Translations under genes and position numbers: made by a program
In this document: positions 1 through 9,042 of the stretch, piece by piece
How the letters are laid out: every line of letters starts with the position of its first letter
How positions within the stretch are numbered: the stretch's first letter is position 1
Notes under the pieces: model-generated
Database searches by the model: none
The model's input: the letters and a program-made list of their open reading frames with translations, nothing else
Told to the model about the DNA's origin: nothing
Assembly: GCF_937973075.1 (NCBI RefSeq)
Contig: NZ_CALBWL010000005.1
Location: 1-35,789 of the forward strand
Origin: an uncultured Campylobacter sp.
GTDB lineage: Bacteria; Campylobacterota; Campylobacteria; Campylobacterales; Campylobacteraceae
Direction of reading: 5' to 3'
Length of the DNA: 35,789 nucleotides

Positions 1-1
1 C

Positions 2-556
2 GATCTTATAGATTTTTATCATAAAGATGGCAAAGAAATTTTTAACATCATCTTGGATGAAGCAGAAAATGGATTACATCCATTATGGCAAAAGGAGCTA
101 TTTAACTTAATTATAAAATTATTAGAAAATTTTAAAGATCTTAAATTTTTACTGATACTAACCTCGCATTCGCCTTTTATTATATCTGATATCCCAAATG
201 AAAATATCATATTTTTAAAAGATGGCAAACAAGTCTATCCGGACATAAATACCTTTGGAGCCAATATCCATACTTTATTGGCCAACGCATTTTTTATGAA
301 TAATGGACTGATGGGAAATTTTGCAAAAGAAAAAATAGATAATGTCATAAATATACTAAAGAAGCCATGGTTAAATAACGACGAAATAAAGGGTTGTGAG
401 AATATTATATCACTCATTGGTGAGCCAATTTTAAAAGCCAAACTTAGGCAGATGCTAAATGATGCACGTATTCATAAAATAGACGAAATTGATATTATAA
501 AAAATGATATAAAGAAACTAGAAAAGCGAATACAGGAACTAGGAGAAAATGATTAA
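2..556 (+). CDS. ptuA: AAA ATPase, C-terminal part (PtuA-like, Septu defence)
   Basis: Partial gene: the reading frame is open from base 2, so the N-terminal half with the Walker A motif lies outside the window. Directly seen are a Walker B/signature segment, LDEAENGLHP (53-82), and a downstream LTSHSPF switch histidine segment. Both are typical of SMC/OLD/RecF-like ABC ATPases. The tail contains an IHTLL...FAKEKI segment and a charged, probably coiled end (KKLEKRIQEL), as I recall for PtuA proteins. In the family the ATPase forms a complex with an HNH nuclease and controls it with ATP, giving phage defence. The stop overlaps the next start by 8 bases, so the two are probably translationally coupled. 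The gene is much more AT-rich than the core genes, suggesting transfer. It could instead be the ATPase of a retron effector pair or another OLD-like system; the missing upstream part would decide. Confidence 0.8.
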   Translation, partial: DLIDFYHKDGKEIFNIILDEAENGLHPLWQKELFNLIIKLLENFKDLKFLLILTSHSPFIISDIPNENIIFLKDGKQVYPDINTFGANIHTLLANAFFMNNGLMGNFAKEKIDNVINILKKPWLNNDEIKGCENIISLIGEPILKAKLRQMLNDARIHKIDEIDIIKNDIKKLEKRIQELGEND

Positions 557-1457
557 AATAGATATGACAGATAAGGCTAAAAGCGAATTTAAAGGAAATA
601 TTCTAGGAAAATTTAAAGCACTTAAAAAGAATTCGGAATTGAAATCATACATAAACAGATTAGAAAAACAGTTGAAAGAAATAAAACTTTCAGAATTTGA
701 CAATGTTATCACCTTAGAAAGCTTGATAACTATGGACTTTAATAAATTAAAGATCATAAAAAAATATATAGATGAAAAAAATATAACATTTGACAAAGAT
801 ATAGATCTCTATGAAGAATTTATAAATCGTAGAATTAGAATAGAGCATATAAAGAATCTGAATATATCGGTATGTCCATACTGCAATAGAAACTACATAG
901 TAAATTTTGAGGTGCAGGGCAATCAAATAATTTCAACTGCAGAATTAGATCACTTCTTTCCAAAAAGCGAATACCCCTGTTTTGCTATATCCATTTATAA
1001 TCTAGTTCCATGTTGCCACACTTGCAATCATATAAAATCAAACAAGAACATAAATATTTGCTCCCCTTTTGATACATCGATTAATGATAAAATCCTATTT
1101 AAATATACTCCTAAAAATTCAGATTATCTCTATAGCGAAGAGGATTTTAAACTAGAATGTGACACTTTGGAACAGTCGGACGAAAATGAAATCAAAAATA
1201 CTCTTGAGCTATTTCACATTATTAGTATATATCAAAAACATAAAGACCTTATATTAGAACTCATACAAAAATCTCAAATTTATACGGAAAGCTATATTGA
1301 CGAGCTTTTGCAAAATTACCAAGGGAAGGTCTTTAATAACCGAGAAGATTTACTAAGACTTATAATTGGAGTTTATGTAGATGAAAAAGACATCAACAAA
1401 AGACCATTAAGTAAACTTTTAATAGATATAAGTAAAAGCTTGGGCTTACTGTATTAG
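549..1457 (+). CDS. ptuB: HNH endonuclease (PtuB-like, Septu defence effector)
   Basis: 302 residues. An HNH/zinc module is clear: CPYC (residues 109-112), then AELDHFFPKS with the probable metal-binding/catalytic D134-H135, then NLVPCCHTCNHIKSNK (151-166) with the second cysteine pair and the Asn/His of the beta-beta-alpha-metal fold. The N-terminal 100 residues are basic and helical. The C-terminal 130 residues have no motif I can name. PtuB proteins of Septu systems are HNH nucleases encoded just after an SMC-like ATPase, exactly as here. The start ATG lies inside the end of the ATPase gene, with AGGAG at 541-545 just upstream. The gene is AT-rich like its partner and unlike carB. All catalytic residues I can recognise are present, so it looks intact. 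Confidence 0.85.
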   Translation: MIKIDMTDKAKSEFKGNILGKFKALKKNSELKSYINRLEKQLKEIKLSEFDNVITLESLITMDFNKLKIIKKYIDEKNITFDKDIDLYEEFINRRIRIEHIKNLNISVCPYCNRNYIVNFEVQGNQIISTAELDHFFPKSEYPCFAISIYNLVPCCHTCNHIKSNKNINICSPFDTSINDKILFKYTPKNSDYLYSEEDFKLECDTLEQSDENEIKNTLELFHIISIYQKHKDLILELIQKSQIYTESYIDELLQNYQGKVFNNREDLLRLIIGVYVDEKDINKRPLSKLLIDISKSLGLLY

Positions 1458-1479
1458 CAGCGAGAAATTCCGCTGCTAA
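1454..1479. terminator. Hairpin between convergent ptuB-like gene and carB
   Basis: A perfect 9-bp inverted repeat (TTAGCAGCG, 8-base loop, CGCTGCTAA) overlaps the stop codon of the HNH gene and lies just beyond the carB stop. Its position between convergent genes suggests a shared terminator. There is no strong T-run on either side, so this rests mainly on symmetry and position. Confidence 0.5.
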
Positions 1480-1490
1480 ACTTCAACTCA

Positions 1491-4400
1491 CTACTCCCCG
1501 CTTAGATACTCTTGTAGCGTTTTAACTTCAAGCGCAGATTCGTCCTTTATCGAGCAGATCGAGCGCGTAGCCGCGATCGCCGCCTTCATCGTCGTAAAAT
1601 ACGGCAGTCTAAAGCGCAGCACGCTCTGGCGGATCTTCGCGGCGTCGGTAGAGTTTGATTTACTATCGCTGGTATTGATGACGAGCGAAATTTCGCCGTT
1701 TTTGAGCTTGTCCTCGATATTTGGACGACCCTCGCTGATTTTATAGACAAACTCGCACTCTACGCCGTTTTCTCCCAGCAGCTTGTGAGTGCCGCTCGTA
1801 GCGGCGATACTAAAGCCTGCGCCCGTAAGAGCGCGCGCAAGCTCTACGGCTCGCAGCTTGTCGTGATCCGCGAGCGACAAAAATACCTTGCCGCCGCTTG
1901 GAAGCGCGTTGCTCGCGCCGATTTGCGATTTAGCAAAGCTCTTGGCAAAGCTCTCGCCGATACCCATCACCTCGCCGGTGCTTTTCATCTCAGGCCCCAG
2001 GATCAGATCCGCGCCCGCAAGCTTGTTGAAAGGAAAGACGCTCTCTTTTACGCAGATATGGTTTTTAATACGCGGTTTTAAAATTCCCTTCTCTTCGACC
2101 AGCACGCCGAACTCGTCGTAAAATTTCAAAGCCTCGCGCAAGCCTCCTTGCCACATTACGCGGGTAGCGACCTTAGCCATCGGAATTCCGCTCGCCTTGC
2201 TGACAAACGGCACGGTGCGGCTCGCGCGCGGATTTACCTCGATAATATAAAGCTCGTTTTCAAAAATCGCGAATTGAATGTTCATAAGCCCCACGACGCC
2301 GAGATTTAACGCGATCTCTTTGGTTTGGCGACTTACCAGATCTATCATCTCCGCGCTTAGACTAAGCGGCGGCAAAATGCTTGCGCTATCACCGCTGTGA
2401 ATGCCTGCCTCTTCGATATGCTCCATTATCGCGCCGATATACACGTCGCGTCCGTCGCAGATCGCATCGACGTCAAGCTCGGTCGCGTCAAGTAAAAATT
2501 TATCTATAAGTACCGGCGAATGGTCGCTCACGCGCACCGCCTCGCTCATATACTGCCTAAGCTCGGCTTCGCTATGTACGCGCCGCATCGCACGACCGCC
2601 GAGCACGTAGCTAGGGCGCACGAGCACCGGATAGCCGATCGCAGCGGCCTTTTCGATCGCTTCGGCTTCGCTTACGGCGGTATCGTTTTTCGGCTGTTTG
2701 ACGCCGATACTTGCGATGAACTCGCTAAATTTCTTGCGATCCTCCGCCACGTCTATCGTGCGTGCGCTCGTGCCGATGATCTTGGCCCCCACGGTGCTTA
2801 GGCGCTTGGCGAGCTTTAGCGGCGTTTGGCCGCCGAAATGCACGATCACGCCGTCGGGGCTTTCAGCCTCGATGACCGCTCTAACGTGCTCAAAATCGAT
2901 CGGCTCAAAGTATAAAATATCGCTCGTGTCGTAGTCGGTGCTGACGGTTTCTGGGTTACAGTTATACATTATCGTGGTGATGCCCATATCGCGCAGAGCG
3001 TAGCTAGCGTGCACGCAGCAGTAGTCAAACTCGATGCCCTGCCCGATGCGGTTCGGACCACCGCCGATGATGAGGACCTTTTTATTATCTTTTGAAATTT
3101 TGCGGCTTGCGATGGCGGGCGTTATGTTGGTGCTGGAGTACAGATACGGAGTGAGCGCTGCGAACTCGCCCGCACAGGTATCTACTTCGTTGTATTCAAG
3201 GTCGATGCCCTGCCTGGCGCAGGCAAAATGGATATCGTTTTGCGTAAGGCCCAGATTGTCTTTTTTGTTGATCAAATTTGCGATCATCTTATCGCTAAAG
3301 CCCCAGCTCTTGGCCTGTCTCAAAAGCGCCGCATCGTTGATGATCTCCATATCGATGCGCTCTTCAAATTTTACGATCTGCTCGATCTGGCTCAAAAACC
3401 AGCGATCGATCTTGCTAAGCTCGTAAATTTGATCCACGCTCATGCCCGCTCTAAAACCCTGAGCGATGTATAAAGCTCTATCTTGCTGCGCGTTGCGAAG
3501 CCCGAAGATGAGATCTTTTTCGCTTAAATTTAGCTCTACGAAGCCGAAGTAGCCCTTCTCCAGCGAGCACAGCGCCTTTTGAATGCTCTCTTTAAAGCTG
3601 CGCCCGATCGCCATCACCTCGCCGATACTTTTCATCGCAGTGCCGAGATGCGGGTTTGCGCCGGGGAATTTTTCAAACGCAAAGCGCGGAATTTTAGTCA
3701 CGATATAATCGATCACCGGCTCAAAGCTTGCAGGCGTGCCGGTGATGTCGTTTTTGATCTCATCCAGGCTAAAGCCTACCGCCAGCATCGTAGCGACCTT
3801 GGCGATCGGATAGCCCGTGGCTTTGGACGCGAGAGCCGAGCTGCGGCTTACGCGCGGGTTCATCTCGATGACGATCATCCGCCCCGTTTGCGGATTTACC
3901 GCAAACTGCACGTTACTGCCGCCCGTATCCACGCCGATCTCGCGTAAAATTTTAAAGCTTGCGTTGCGCATCGCCTGGTATTCTTTATCGGTAAGCGTCA
4001 GAGCGGGCGCAACCGTGATGCTATCGCCCGTATGCACCCCCATCGGGTCGAAATTTTCGATCGAGCAGACGATGATGCAGTTGTCCTTATGGTCGCGGAT
4101 CACCTCCATTTCAAACTCTTTCCATCCAAGAAGGCTCTCTTCGATCAAAATTTCATTTATCGGGCTCACGTCTAGCCCGTTTTGCGCGACCTCTTTAAAC
4201 TCGTCGATATTGTACGCCACGCCGCTACCTGCGCCGCCTAGGGTGTAGCTAGCGCGGATAATGAGCGGAAAGCCGATCTCATTTGCAGCAGCCATCGCCT
4301 CTTCGATATTGTAGGCGTATTTGGATTTAGGCAGATCCATTCCGATCTTAATCATCGCCTCTTTAAATTTTACTCTATCCTCGCCCTTTTTTATCGCTTC

Positions 4401-4754
4401 AGGCTTGGCGCCTAGAAATTTCACCCCCGCTAGCTCGCCGCTTTCGTAAGCCTGCATCGCGACGTTTAGCGCGACCTGTCCGCCCATCGTAGGCAGGATC
4501 GCATCGACGCCCTCGCGCTTTATGATACGCAAAATGCTTTCTTTGGTGATCGGCTCGATATAGGTAGCGTCGGCGAAATCAGGATCGGTCATAATGGTGG
4601 CAGGGTTAGAATTTATTAGCACTACGCGATATCCGAGGCTCTTTAGCGTCTTGGCAGCCTGCGTGCCGCTGTAATCGAACTCGCACGCCTGACCGATTAC
4701 GATCGGACCGCTGCCGATCAGTAAAATCGTCTTAATATCATCTCTTTTGGGCAT
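1491..4754 (-). CDS. carB: Carbamoyl-phosphate synthase large subunit
   Basis: 1087 residues, the usual full length. It makes carbamoyl phosphate from bicarbonate, ATP and ammonia passed from CarA, feeding pyrimidine and arginine synthesis in the cytoplasm. The two homologous ATP-grasp halves are visible: the first opens with GSGPIVIGQACEFDYSG, the second with GGGPNRIGQGIEFDY at roughly residue 565. A C-terminal MGS-like allosteric domain follows (about 940-1087, ATSGTHKLL). I chose the ATG at 4754, whose A is also the last base of the mreC stop, with AAGGA upstream; a TTG one codon earlier is possible. It is the last gene of the minus-strand fabZ-to-carB operon. CarA is not in the window. 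Confidence 0.97.
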   Translation of the reverse strand: MPKRDDIKTILLIGSGPIVIGQACEFDYSGTQAAKTLKSLGYRVVLINSNPATIMTDPDFADATYIEPITKESILRIIKREGVDAILPTMGGQVALNVAMQAYESGELAGVKFLGAKPEAIKKGEDRVKFKEAMIKIGMDLPKSKYAYNIEEAMAAANEIGFPLIIRASYTLGGAGSGVAYNIDEFKEVAQNGLDVSPINEILIEESLLGWKEFEMEVIRDHKDNCIIVCSIENFDPMGVHTGDSITVAPALTLTDKEYQAMRNASFKILREIGVDTGGSNVQFAVNPQTGRMIVIEMNPRVSRSSALASKATGYPIAKVATMLAVGFSLDEIKNDITGTPASFEPVIDYIVTKIPRFAFEKFPGANPHLGTAMKSIGEVMAIGRSFKESIQKALCSLEKGYFGFVELNLSEKDLIFGLRNAQQDRALYIAQGFRAGMSVDQIYELSKIDRWFLSQIEQIVKFEERIDMEIINDAALLRQAKSWGFSDKMIANLINKKDNLGLTQNDIHFACARQGIDLEYNEVDTCAGEFAALTPYLYSSTNITPAIASRKISKDNKKVLIIGGGPNRIGQGIEFDYCCVHASYALRDMGITTIMYNCNPETVSTDYDTSDILYFEPIDFEHVRAVIEAESPDGVIVHFGGQTPLKLAKRLSTVGAKIIGTSARTIDVAEDRKKFSEFIASIGVKQPKNDTAVSEAEAIEKAAAIGYPVLVRPSYVLGGRAMRRVHSEAELRQYMSEAVRVSDHSPVLIDKFLLDATELDVDAICDGRDVYIGAIMEHIEEAGIHSGDSASILPPLSLSAEMIDLVSRQTKEIALNLGVVGLMNIQFAIFENELYIIEVNPRASRTVPFVSKASGIPMAKVATRVMWQGGLREALKFYDEFGVLVEEKGILKPRIKNHICVKESVFPFNKLAGADLILGPEMKSTGEVMGIGESFAKSFAKSQIGASNALPSGGKVFLSLADHDKLRAVELARALTGAGFSIAATSGTHKLLGENGVECEFVYKISEGRPNIEDKLKNGEISLVINTSDSKSNSTDAAKIRQSVLRFRLPYFTTMKAAIAATRSICSIKDESALEVKTLQEYLSGE

Positions 4755-5503
4755 CAATTTTCCTTTGTAACGACATACAAAAACGCCGGCATCTCGGAGC
4801 TCACGTAGGGCTCTACGACGGCGCTTTTGTATAGCTTCCCGCTTTGAATTTCTTTAACCTTTCCTACCGGCACGCCGGCAAAAAAAATCCCGTCCTTGCC
4901 GCTGGTAAGCACCTCATCGCCTACCTTGGGATCGAGCCATTGTGGGATGTATCTGACTACGAGCTCGTTATTTTCGCCGCCTGCGACGCCAGGAATTTGA
5001 GCGTCACCTATGAAAACGGAGAAATTGCTCTTTTCGTCGCGCTGTAAGATCGCAAGCGGGCGCCCGTCTTTATTTACTAAAATTCCTGCGGTCTTGCCCT
5101 CACTGATGAGGCCGTAAATTTTGTTTGGGTTAAAATTTTCAAAATTTACAAAGAATTTGTTGTAGTCGTTTAGATTCGCGTAGCTTAGCGCCTTTACGAG
5201 CTGGACTTTGGGCTCATAAATAGAGCTATTTTTATCGATCAAAATTTTATTCAGCTCGCCCGCGAACGTGCTAAGCAGCATCGCCGATTTTTTTAGCTTG
5301 GCGTTTTCTTCTCGTAGAGCTTTGATCGTCTCTGCCTGGTTAAAATGCTCGTTCACGGCGCTTTTTACCCGATCGCTCACGCTGTAATAAACCTCTAAAA
5401 TTCCTCCTGCAAATCCGATAAATTTACCGTGGATATACGAGCCGAACGTTAACGAAACGGCTACCAGCAAAACCGCGACGAGGAGGAGTTTGAGATTAGT
5501 CAT
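4754..5503 (-). CDS. mreC: Rod shape-determining protein MreC
   Basis: 249 residues. MreC is a bitopic inner-membrane protein that links the MreB filament to the peptidoglycan elongation machinery. The N-terminus has one hydrophobic segment (about residues 5-30, LLLVAVLLVAVSLTF). A coiled coil follows around residues 40-80 (ALREENAKLKKS), then the beta-rich periplasmic domain (GKTAGILVNKDGRP, VGDEVLTSGKDGIFFAGVPVG). The gene starts 8 bases inside the end of mreB, and its stop shares a base with the carB start, so the operon is translationally coupled. Family assignment is firm from domain order and from adjacency to mreB. Confidence 0.93.
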   Translation of the reverse strand: MTNLKLLLVAVLLVAVSLTFGSYIHGKFIGFAGGILEVYYSVSDRVKSAVNEHFNQAETIKALREENAKLKKSAMLLSTFAGELNKILIDKNSSIYEPKVQLVKALSYANLNDYNKFFVNFENFNPNKIYGLISEGKTAGILVNKDGRPLAILQRDEKSNFSVFIGDAQIPGVAGGENNELVVRYIPQWLDPKVGDEVLTSGKDGIFFAGVPVGKVKEIQSGKLYKSAVVEPYVSSEMPAFLYVVTKEN

Positions 5504-6530
5504 TTGCCGCTTGTTTTAGCGATTTGATCTCTTCTAGGGCTTTTCCTGTGCCGTTTGCGACGCACAGTAGCGGCTCGTCCGCGACAAAAACCGGAAGCTT
5601 TACGGTGTCACTTAGATATTTATCTAATCCGCGAATAAGCGCGCCGCCGCCCGTTAGCACGACGCCGTTTTCGACGATGTCGGCGGCAACTTCGGGCTGA
5701 ATGCTCTCTAGCACAAATTTTAACGCATCGGCAATCTCTCTGATCGAGTCTTTAATCGCCTCTCTAACGTCCTCGCTCGTAAGATCGACCGAGCTTAAAA
5801 GCCCGCTGATCTGGTCTTTTCCTTTGACCGTGTATGTAAGATCTTTTTGCTGCTGCACCGCCGTACCGATCTTTATCTTAATCTCCTCGGCGGCACGCTC
5901 CGAAATAAGCAGGCTATATTTTTCTTTGACGTAATTAACGATGCTTGCGTCGATCTTATCGCCCGCGACGCGAACGGATTTGGCGCTGATGATACCGCCT
6001 AGCGAGATGACGCCGATCTCGGTGGTACCGCCGCCAATATCCACGACCAGCGAGCCGCGCGCTTCATTGACCGGAAGGCCCGCTCCGATCGCCGCAGCCA
6101 TCGGCTCTTCGATTAGATAAACCTCGCGTGCACCCGCTATCATCGCGCTTTCGCGCACGGCTTTACGTTCGACCTGAGTTAGCCCGTAAGGAACCGAGAT
6201 GATGATGCGCGGACTTACGAAAAAACGGCGCTTGTGGGTCTTTTCGATAAAATACCTAATCATCTTCTCCGTCATATCAAAATCCGCGATAACGCCGTCC
6301 TTCATCGGGCGCACCGCTTCGATATCGCCCGGAGTGCGCCCGAGCATCTCTTTAGCTTCGGCGCCCACGGCGATGATCCTTTGCTTGCCGTAGCGCTCGT
6401 TTTGTACCGCGACGACGCTCGGCTCGTTGATGATGATGCCTTTATCTTTTAGCAGCACAAGCGTGTTTGCCGTGCCTAGATCGATGCCCATATCCCTAGA
6501 AAATAATCCTAGAATCGAATCAAGTAACAT
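5496..6530 (-). CDS. mreB: Rod shape-determining protein MreB
   Basis: 344 residues, the normal size. MreB is a bacterial actin: it forms membrane-bound ATP-dependent filaments that orient cell-wall synthesis. The actin-fold signatures are present: phosphate 1 loop GIDLGTANTLV near residue 16, VDIGGGTTEIGVISLGG (phosphate 2) in the middle, and VLTGGGALIRGLDKYL near the C-terminus. The N-terminus SILGLFSRDMG fits the amphipathic membrane-binding segment of other MreBs. A strong ribosome-binding site (AAAGGGG) precedes the ATG. It lies 9 bases after clpX and overlaps mreC by 8. Confidence 0.97.
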   Translation of the reverse strand: MLLDSILGLFSRDMGIDLGTANTLVLLKDKGIIINEPSVVAVQNERYGKQRIIAVGAEAKEMLGRTPGDIEAVRPMKDGVIADFDMTEKMIRYFIEKTHKRRFFVSPRIIISVPYGLTQVERKAVRESAMIAGAREVYLIEEPMAAAIGAGLPVNEARGSLVVDIGGGTTEIGVISLGGIISAKSVRVAGDKIDASIVNYVKEKYSLLISERAAEEIKIKIGTAVQQQKDLTYTVKGKDQISGLLSSVDLTSEDVREAIKDSIREIADALKFVLESIQPEVAADIVENGVVLTGGGALIRGLDKYLSDTVKLPVFVADEPLLCVANGTGKALEEIKSLKQAAND

Positions 6531-6539
6531 TTATCCCCT

Positions 6540-7778
6540 TTATGCAGTTAAATTTTGTTTTACAAGTATAGGCTTAGAGACGCCGTCTACGACCTCTTTG
6601 GAGATGATGACGTCATAGCCCTTAAGCTCAGGCAGATCAAACATAATATCGATCATAATCTCCTCGATTATGCTGCGAAGTCCGCGTGCGCCCGTTTTGC
6701 GCTTGATCGCAAGGCTCGCGACCTCCCTTAGCGCGTCGTCGTCAAATTTTAAATTTGCGCCGTCTATCGCAAAGAGCTTTTGATATTGTTTTAAGATCGC
6801 GTTTTTCGGCTCTGTTAAAATTCTAACCATAGCCTTTTCGTCGATCTCATTTAGCGTAGCCACTACATGCAAGCGCCCAATGAGCTCGGGAATTATGCCG
6901 TAATGCACCAAATCGTCGGCCTCGACCATGTTTAGCAAATTTAAGCTCTCTTTCTTGCTGCGCTTGGTTTGATTAAACCCGAGCACGTTCTGCCCGATGC
7001 GGCGGTTGATGATCTCGTTTAGCCCGTCGAACGCGCCGCCGCAGACGAATAGGATATTAGTAGTATCGATCTGTATGAAGTCCTGATTTGGATGCTTGCG
7101 ACCGCCCTTTGGAGGGATATTTACGACGCTTCCTTCGATGATTTTAAGTAGCGCTTGCTGTACCCCTTCGCCGCTTACGTCGCGCGTGATGCTGCGGTTT
7201 TCGCTCATTCGCGCGATCTTATCGATCTCGTCTACGAATACGATACCGCGCTGCGCCTTCTCTACGTCGCCATCCGCAGCCTGTAAAAGGCGAGTGAGGA
7301 TATTTTCTACGTCCTCACCTACGTAGCCCGCTTCCGTTAGGCTCGTAGCGTCGCTAATGGCGATCGGCACGTCCAAAAATCGCGCTAAAGTCTGCGCCAT
7401 AAGCGTCTTGCCGCTGCCGGTAGGCCCGATAAGCAAGATATTTGATTTTGAAATTTCTGTATCGTCGCCCTTCGCGTCGGTCTGCCTGAAAATTCTTTTA
7501 TAGTGGTTGTAAACGCCGACGCTAAAAATTTTCTTAGCGCGCTCCTGGCCGATAACGTAGCGGTTGAGAACCTCCATCAGCGCCTTTGGCTTGATAGCCT
7601 CGAAATCGATCTCTTTATTTTGATTTTGTATCGCCTCATTTTGACCCTCGCTGCCGTGGATAGCGGCGTATGCCATATCGATACAATAGCTGCAGATAGC
7701 CGCCGTACCGTCGTCATTAGGATAGATACGACGCCCGTCCGCGCCCGTCTCACCGCAAAAACTGCACTTGTTTGCCAT
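6540..7778 (-). CDS. clpX: ATP-dependent Clp protease, ATP-binding subunit ClpX
   Basis: 412 residues. ClpX is the AAA+ unfoldase that recognises tagged substrates and feeds them to ClpP. Seen are the N-terminal C4 zinc-binding domain (C5, C8, C29, C32), Walker A GPTGSGKT (118-125), pore loop GYVGED (151-156), Walker B FVDEID (181-186), and a sensor-2 GARGLRSIIEE segment near the C-terminus. Its start codon shares one base with the lpxA stop (TAATG). Lying in an operon between lipid A and cell-shape genes is a conserved campylobacter arrangement. ClpP is not in the window. Confidence 0.97.
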   Translation of the reverse strand: MANKCSFCGETGADGRRIYPNDDGTAAICSYCIDMAYAAIHGSEGQNEAIQNQNKEIDFEAIKPKALMEVLNRYVIGQERAKKIFSVGVYNHYKRIFRQTDAKGDDTEISKSNILLIGPTGSGKTLMAQTLARFLDVPIAISDATSLTEAGYVGEDVENILTRLLQAADGDVEKAQRGIVFVDEIDKIARMSENRSITRDVSGEGVQQALLKIIEGSVVNIPPKGGRKHPNQDFIQIDTTNILFVCGGAFDGLNEIINRRIGQNVLGFNQTKRSKKESLNLLNMVEADDLVHYGIIPELIGRLHVVATLNEIDEKAMVRILTEPKNAILKQYQKLFAIDGANLKFDDDALREVASLAIKRKTGARGLRSIIEEIMIDIMFDLPELKGYDVIISKEVVDGVSKPILVKQNLTA

Positions 7779-8569
7779 TAAATTTTACCCTTATCTAGCG
7801 GAATTCCGCGTTTTGTATTGATTATAAACTCGCACATCTTGCGCACGTTTTGATCGCTCGTTTCGTTTAATAAAATCTGCGCCTGCTCCTTTAAGCCCCC
7901 ACCCTGGTTGAATAAAAATTTATACGCTCGATTTATCGTCTCGACCGTCTCTTTATCGAAGCGGCGGCGGATGCCCGTTAAATTTAATCCGCGGATATAG
8001 GCGCGATTCCCCTCGGCTAGGCAAAACGGCACCACGTCCTGACTAAGCGCGCTAGCCCCTGCGATCATGCAGCTCTCGCCGATTTGGACGAATTGATGCA
8101 CGGGGGTAAGCCCGCCGATAACGGCATAATCGCCCATTACGACGTGACCTGCGAGCGTGGCGTTATTGGCTAAGATTATGTTGCTTCCCAGCACGCAATC
8201 GTGCGCGATATGGCAATACGCCATCATAAAGAGATTATCACCGATGCGCGTAAATCCGTCGCCCTTATGCGAGCCCGAGCTGATCGTGCAAAACTCGTGA
8301 ATCGTAGCGTTTTTGCCGATGACTAACCCCGTGCGCTCGCCATCTTCAAAGCTCATATCTTGCGGAATTTCGCCCACGATCGCGTATGAAAAAATTTTAG
8401 AGCCCTCGCCGATTTGCGTATCGCCGATGATGCGCGCGCCCTGCTTGATCGTGCAGCCGTCGCCGATTTTAGCCTGCGCGCTTACGAAAGCATACGGCTC
8501 GATCACAACCTCGGCTCCGATCTGCGCGCCGTCCTCGATGATCGCCGTGTGGTGAACTTTAGCCATCAT
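7778..8569 (-). CDS. lpxA: Acyl-ACP--UDP-N-acetylglucosamine O-acyltransferase
   Basis: 263 residues. LpxA catalyses the first step of lipid A synthesis, moving a 3-hydroxyacyl chain from ACP onto the UDP-sugar in the cytoplasm. The sequence is a left-handed beta helix of hexapeptide repeats for about 190 residues (AIIEDGAQIGAEVVIEPYA onward). It includes the conserved MAYCHIAHDC segment with the catalytic-type histidine, and ends in the usual helical tail. Two consecutive ATGs are possible starts (8569 or 8566); the first overlaps the fabZ stop as ATGA. Related campylobacters can use a diamino-sugar acceptor; the sequence does not tell me which one is used here. Confidence 0.96.
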   Translation of the reverse strand: MMAKVHHTAIIEDGAQIGAEVVIEPYAFVSAQAKIGDGCTIKQGARIIGDTQIGEGSKIFSYAIVGEIPQDMSFEDGERTGLVIGKNATIHEFCTISSGSHKGDGFTRIGDNLFMMAYCHIAHDCVLGSNIILANNATLAGHVVMGDYAVIGGLTPVHQFVQIGESCMIAGASALSQDVVPFCLAEGNRAYIRGLNLTGIRRRFDKETVETINRAYKFLFNQGGGLKEQAQILLNETSDQNVRKMCEFIINTKRGIPLDKGKI

Positions 8570-9015
8570 TTATCCATTATCATCGCTTGAAGTTCAGCCT
8601 GCGCGGCCAGCGTGGCGCCATCGTTGATGTAGGCTTGGCCCTTTAACACCCAGATGCGTCCGCGGTGTTTGATTACGCTGATGCGATACTCAAGCTTGTC
8701 GCCTGGGCGAACCGGGTTTCTAAATTTAGCGTTATCGATACTCATAAAATACACGACTTTGTCGCTTAGATCGACGCCGTCTTTCTCCATACTCTTAAAC
8801 GCCAGCACGCCGCCCGCCTGCGCTAAGCCCTCGATTATCATTACGCCAGGATAGATCGGATGACCAGGAAAGTGGCCTTGGAAAATCTGCTCGCCGTAGG
8901 TTACGTTTTTATAGGCCTTGATGCTTTCGCCTATACTGAGCTCTTCGACGCGATCTATCAGCAAAAACGGGAAGCGATGGGGTAGGATGGAGAGAATTTC
9001 GTTTATGTCTATCAT
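8566..9015 (-). CDS. fabZ: 3-hydroxyacyl-ACP dehydratase FabZ
   Basis: 149 residues, the usual length of this hot-dog-fold enzyme. It dehydrates 3-hydroxyacyl-ACP in fatty acid elongation and competes with LpxA for 3-hydroxyacyl-ACP, which explains why the two genes are coupled. The active-site region QGHFPGHPIYPGVMIIEGL contains the conserved histidine and the glutamate on the following helix. FPFLLIDRV at the N-terminus is also typical. It is the first gene of the fabZ-lpxA-clpX-mreB-mreC-carB operon, and a likely promoter lies 28 bases upstream. Confidence 0.96.
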   Translation of the reverse strand: MIDINEILSILPHRFPFLLIDRVEELSIGESIKAYKNVTYGEQIFQGHFPGHPIYPGVMIIEGLAQAGGVLAFKSMEKDGVDLSDKVVYFMSIDNAKFRNPVRPGDKLEYRISVIKHRGRIWVLKGQAYINDGATLAAQAELQAMIMDK

Positions 9016-9042
9016 TATCTGCCTTTATTTAAAAATCTTGCA

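Noticed and set aside
1785..4248. Several plus-strand frames of 69-143 codons opposite carB
   Set aside because: They are antisense shadows of the GC-rich carB gene, with no ribosome-binding sites or recognisable families.
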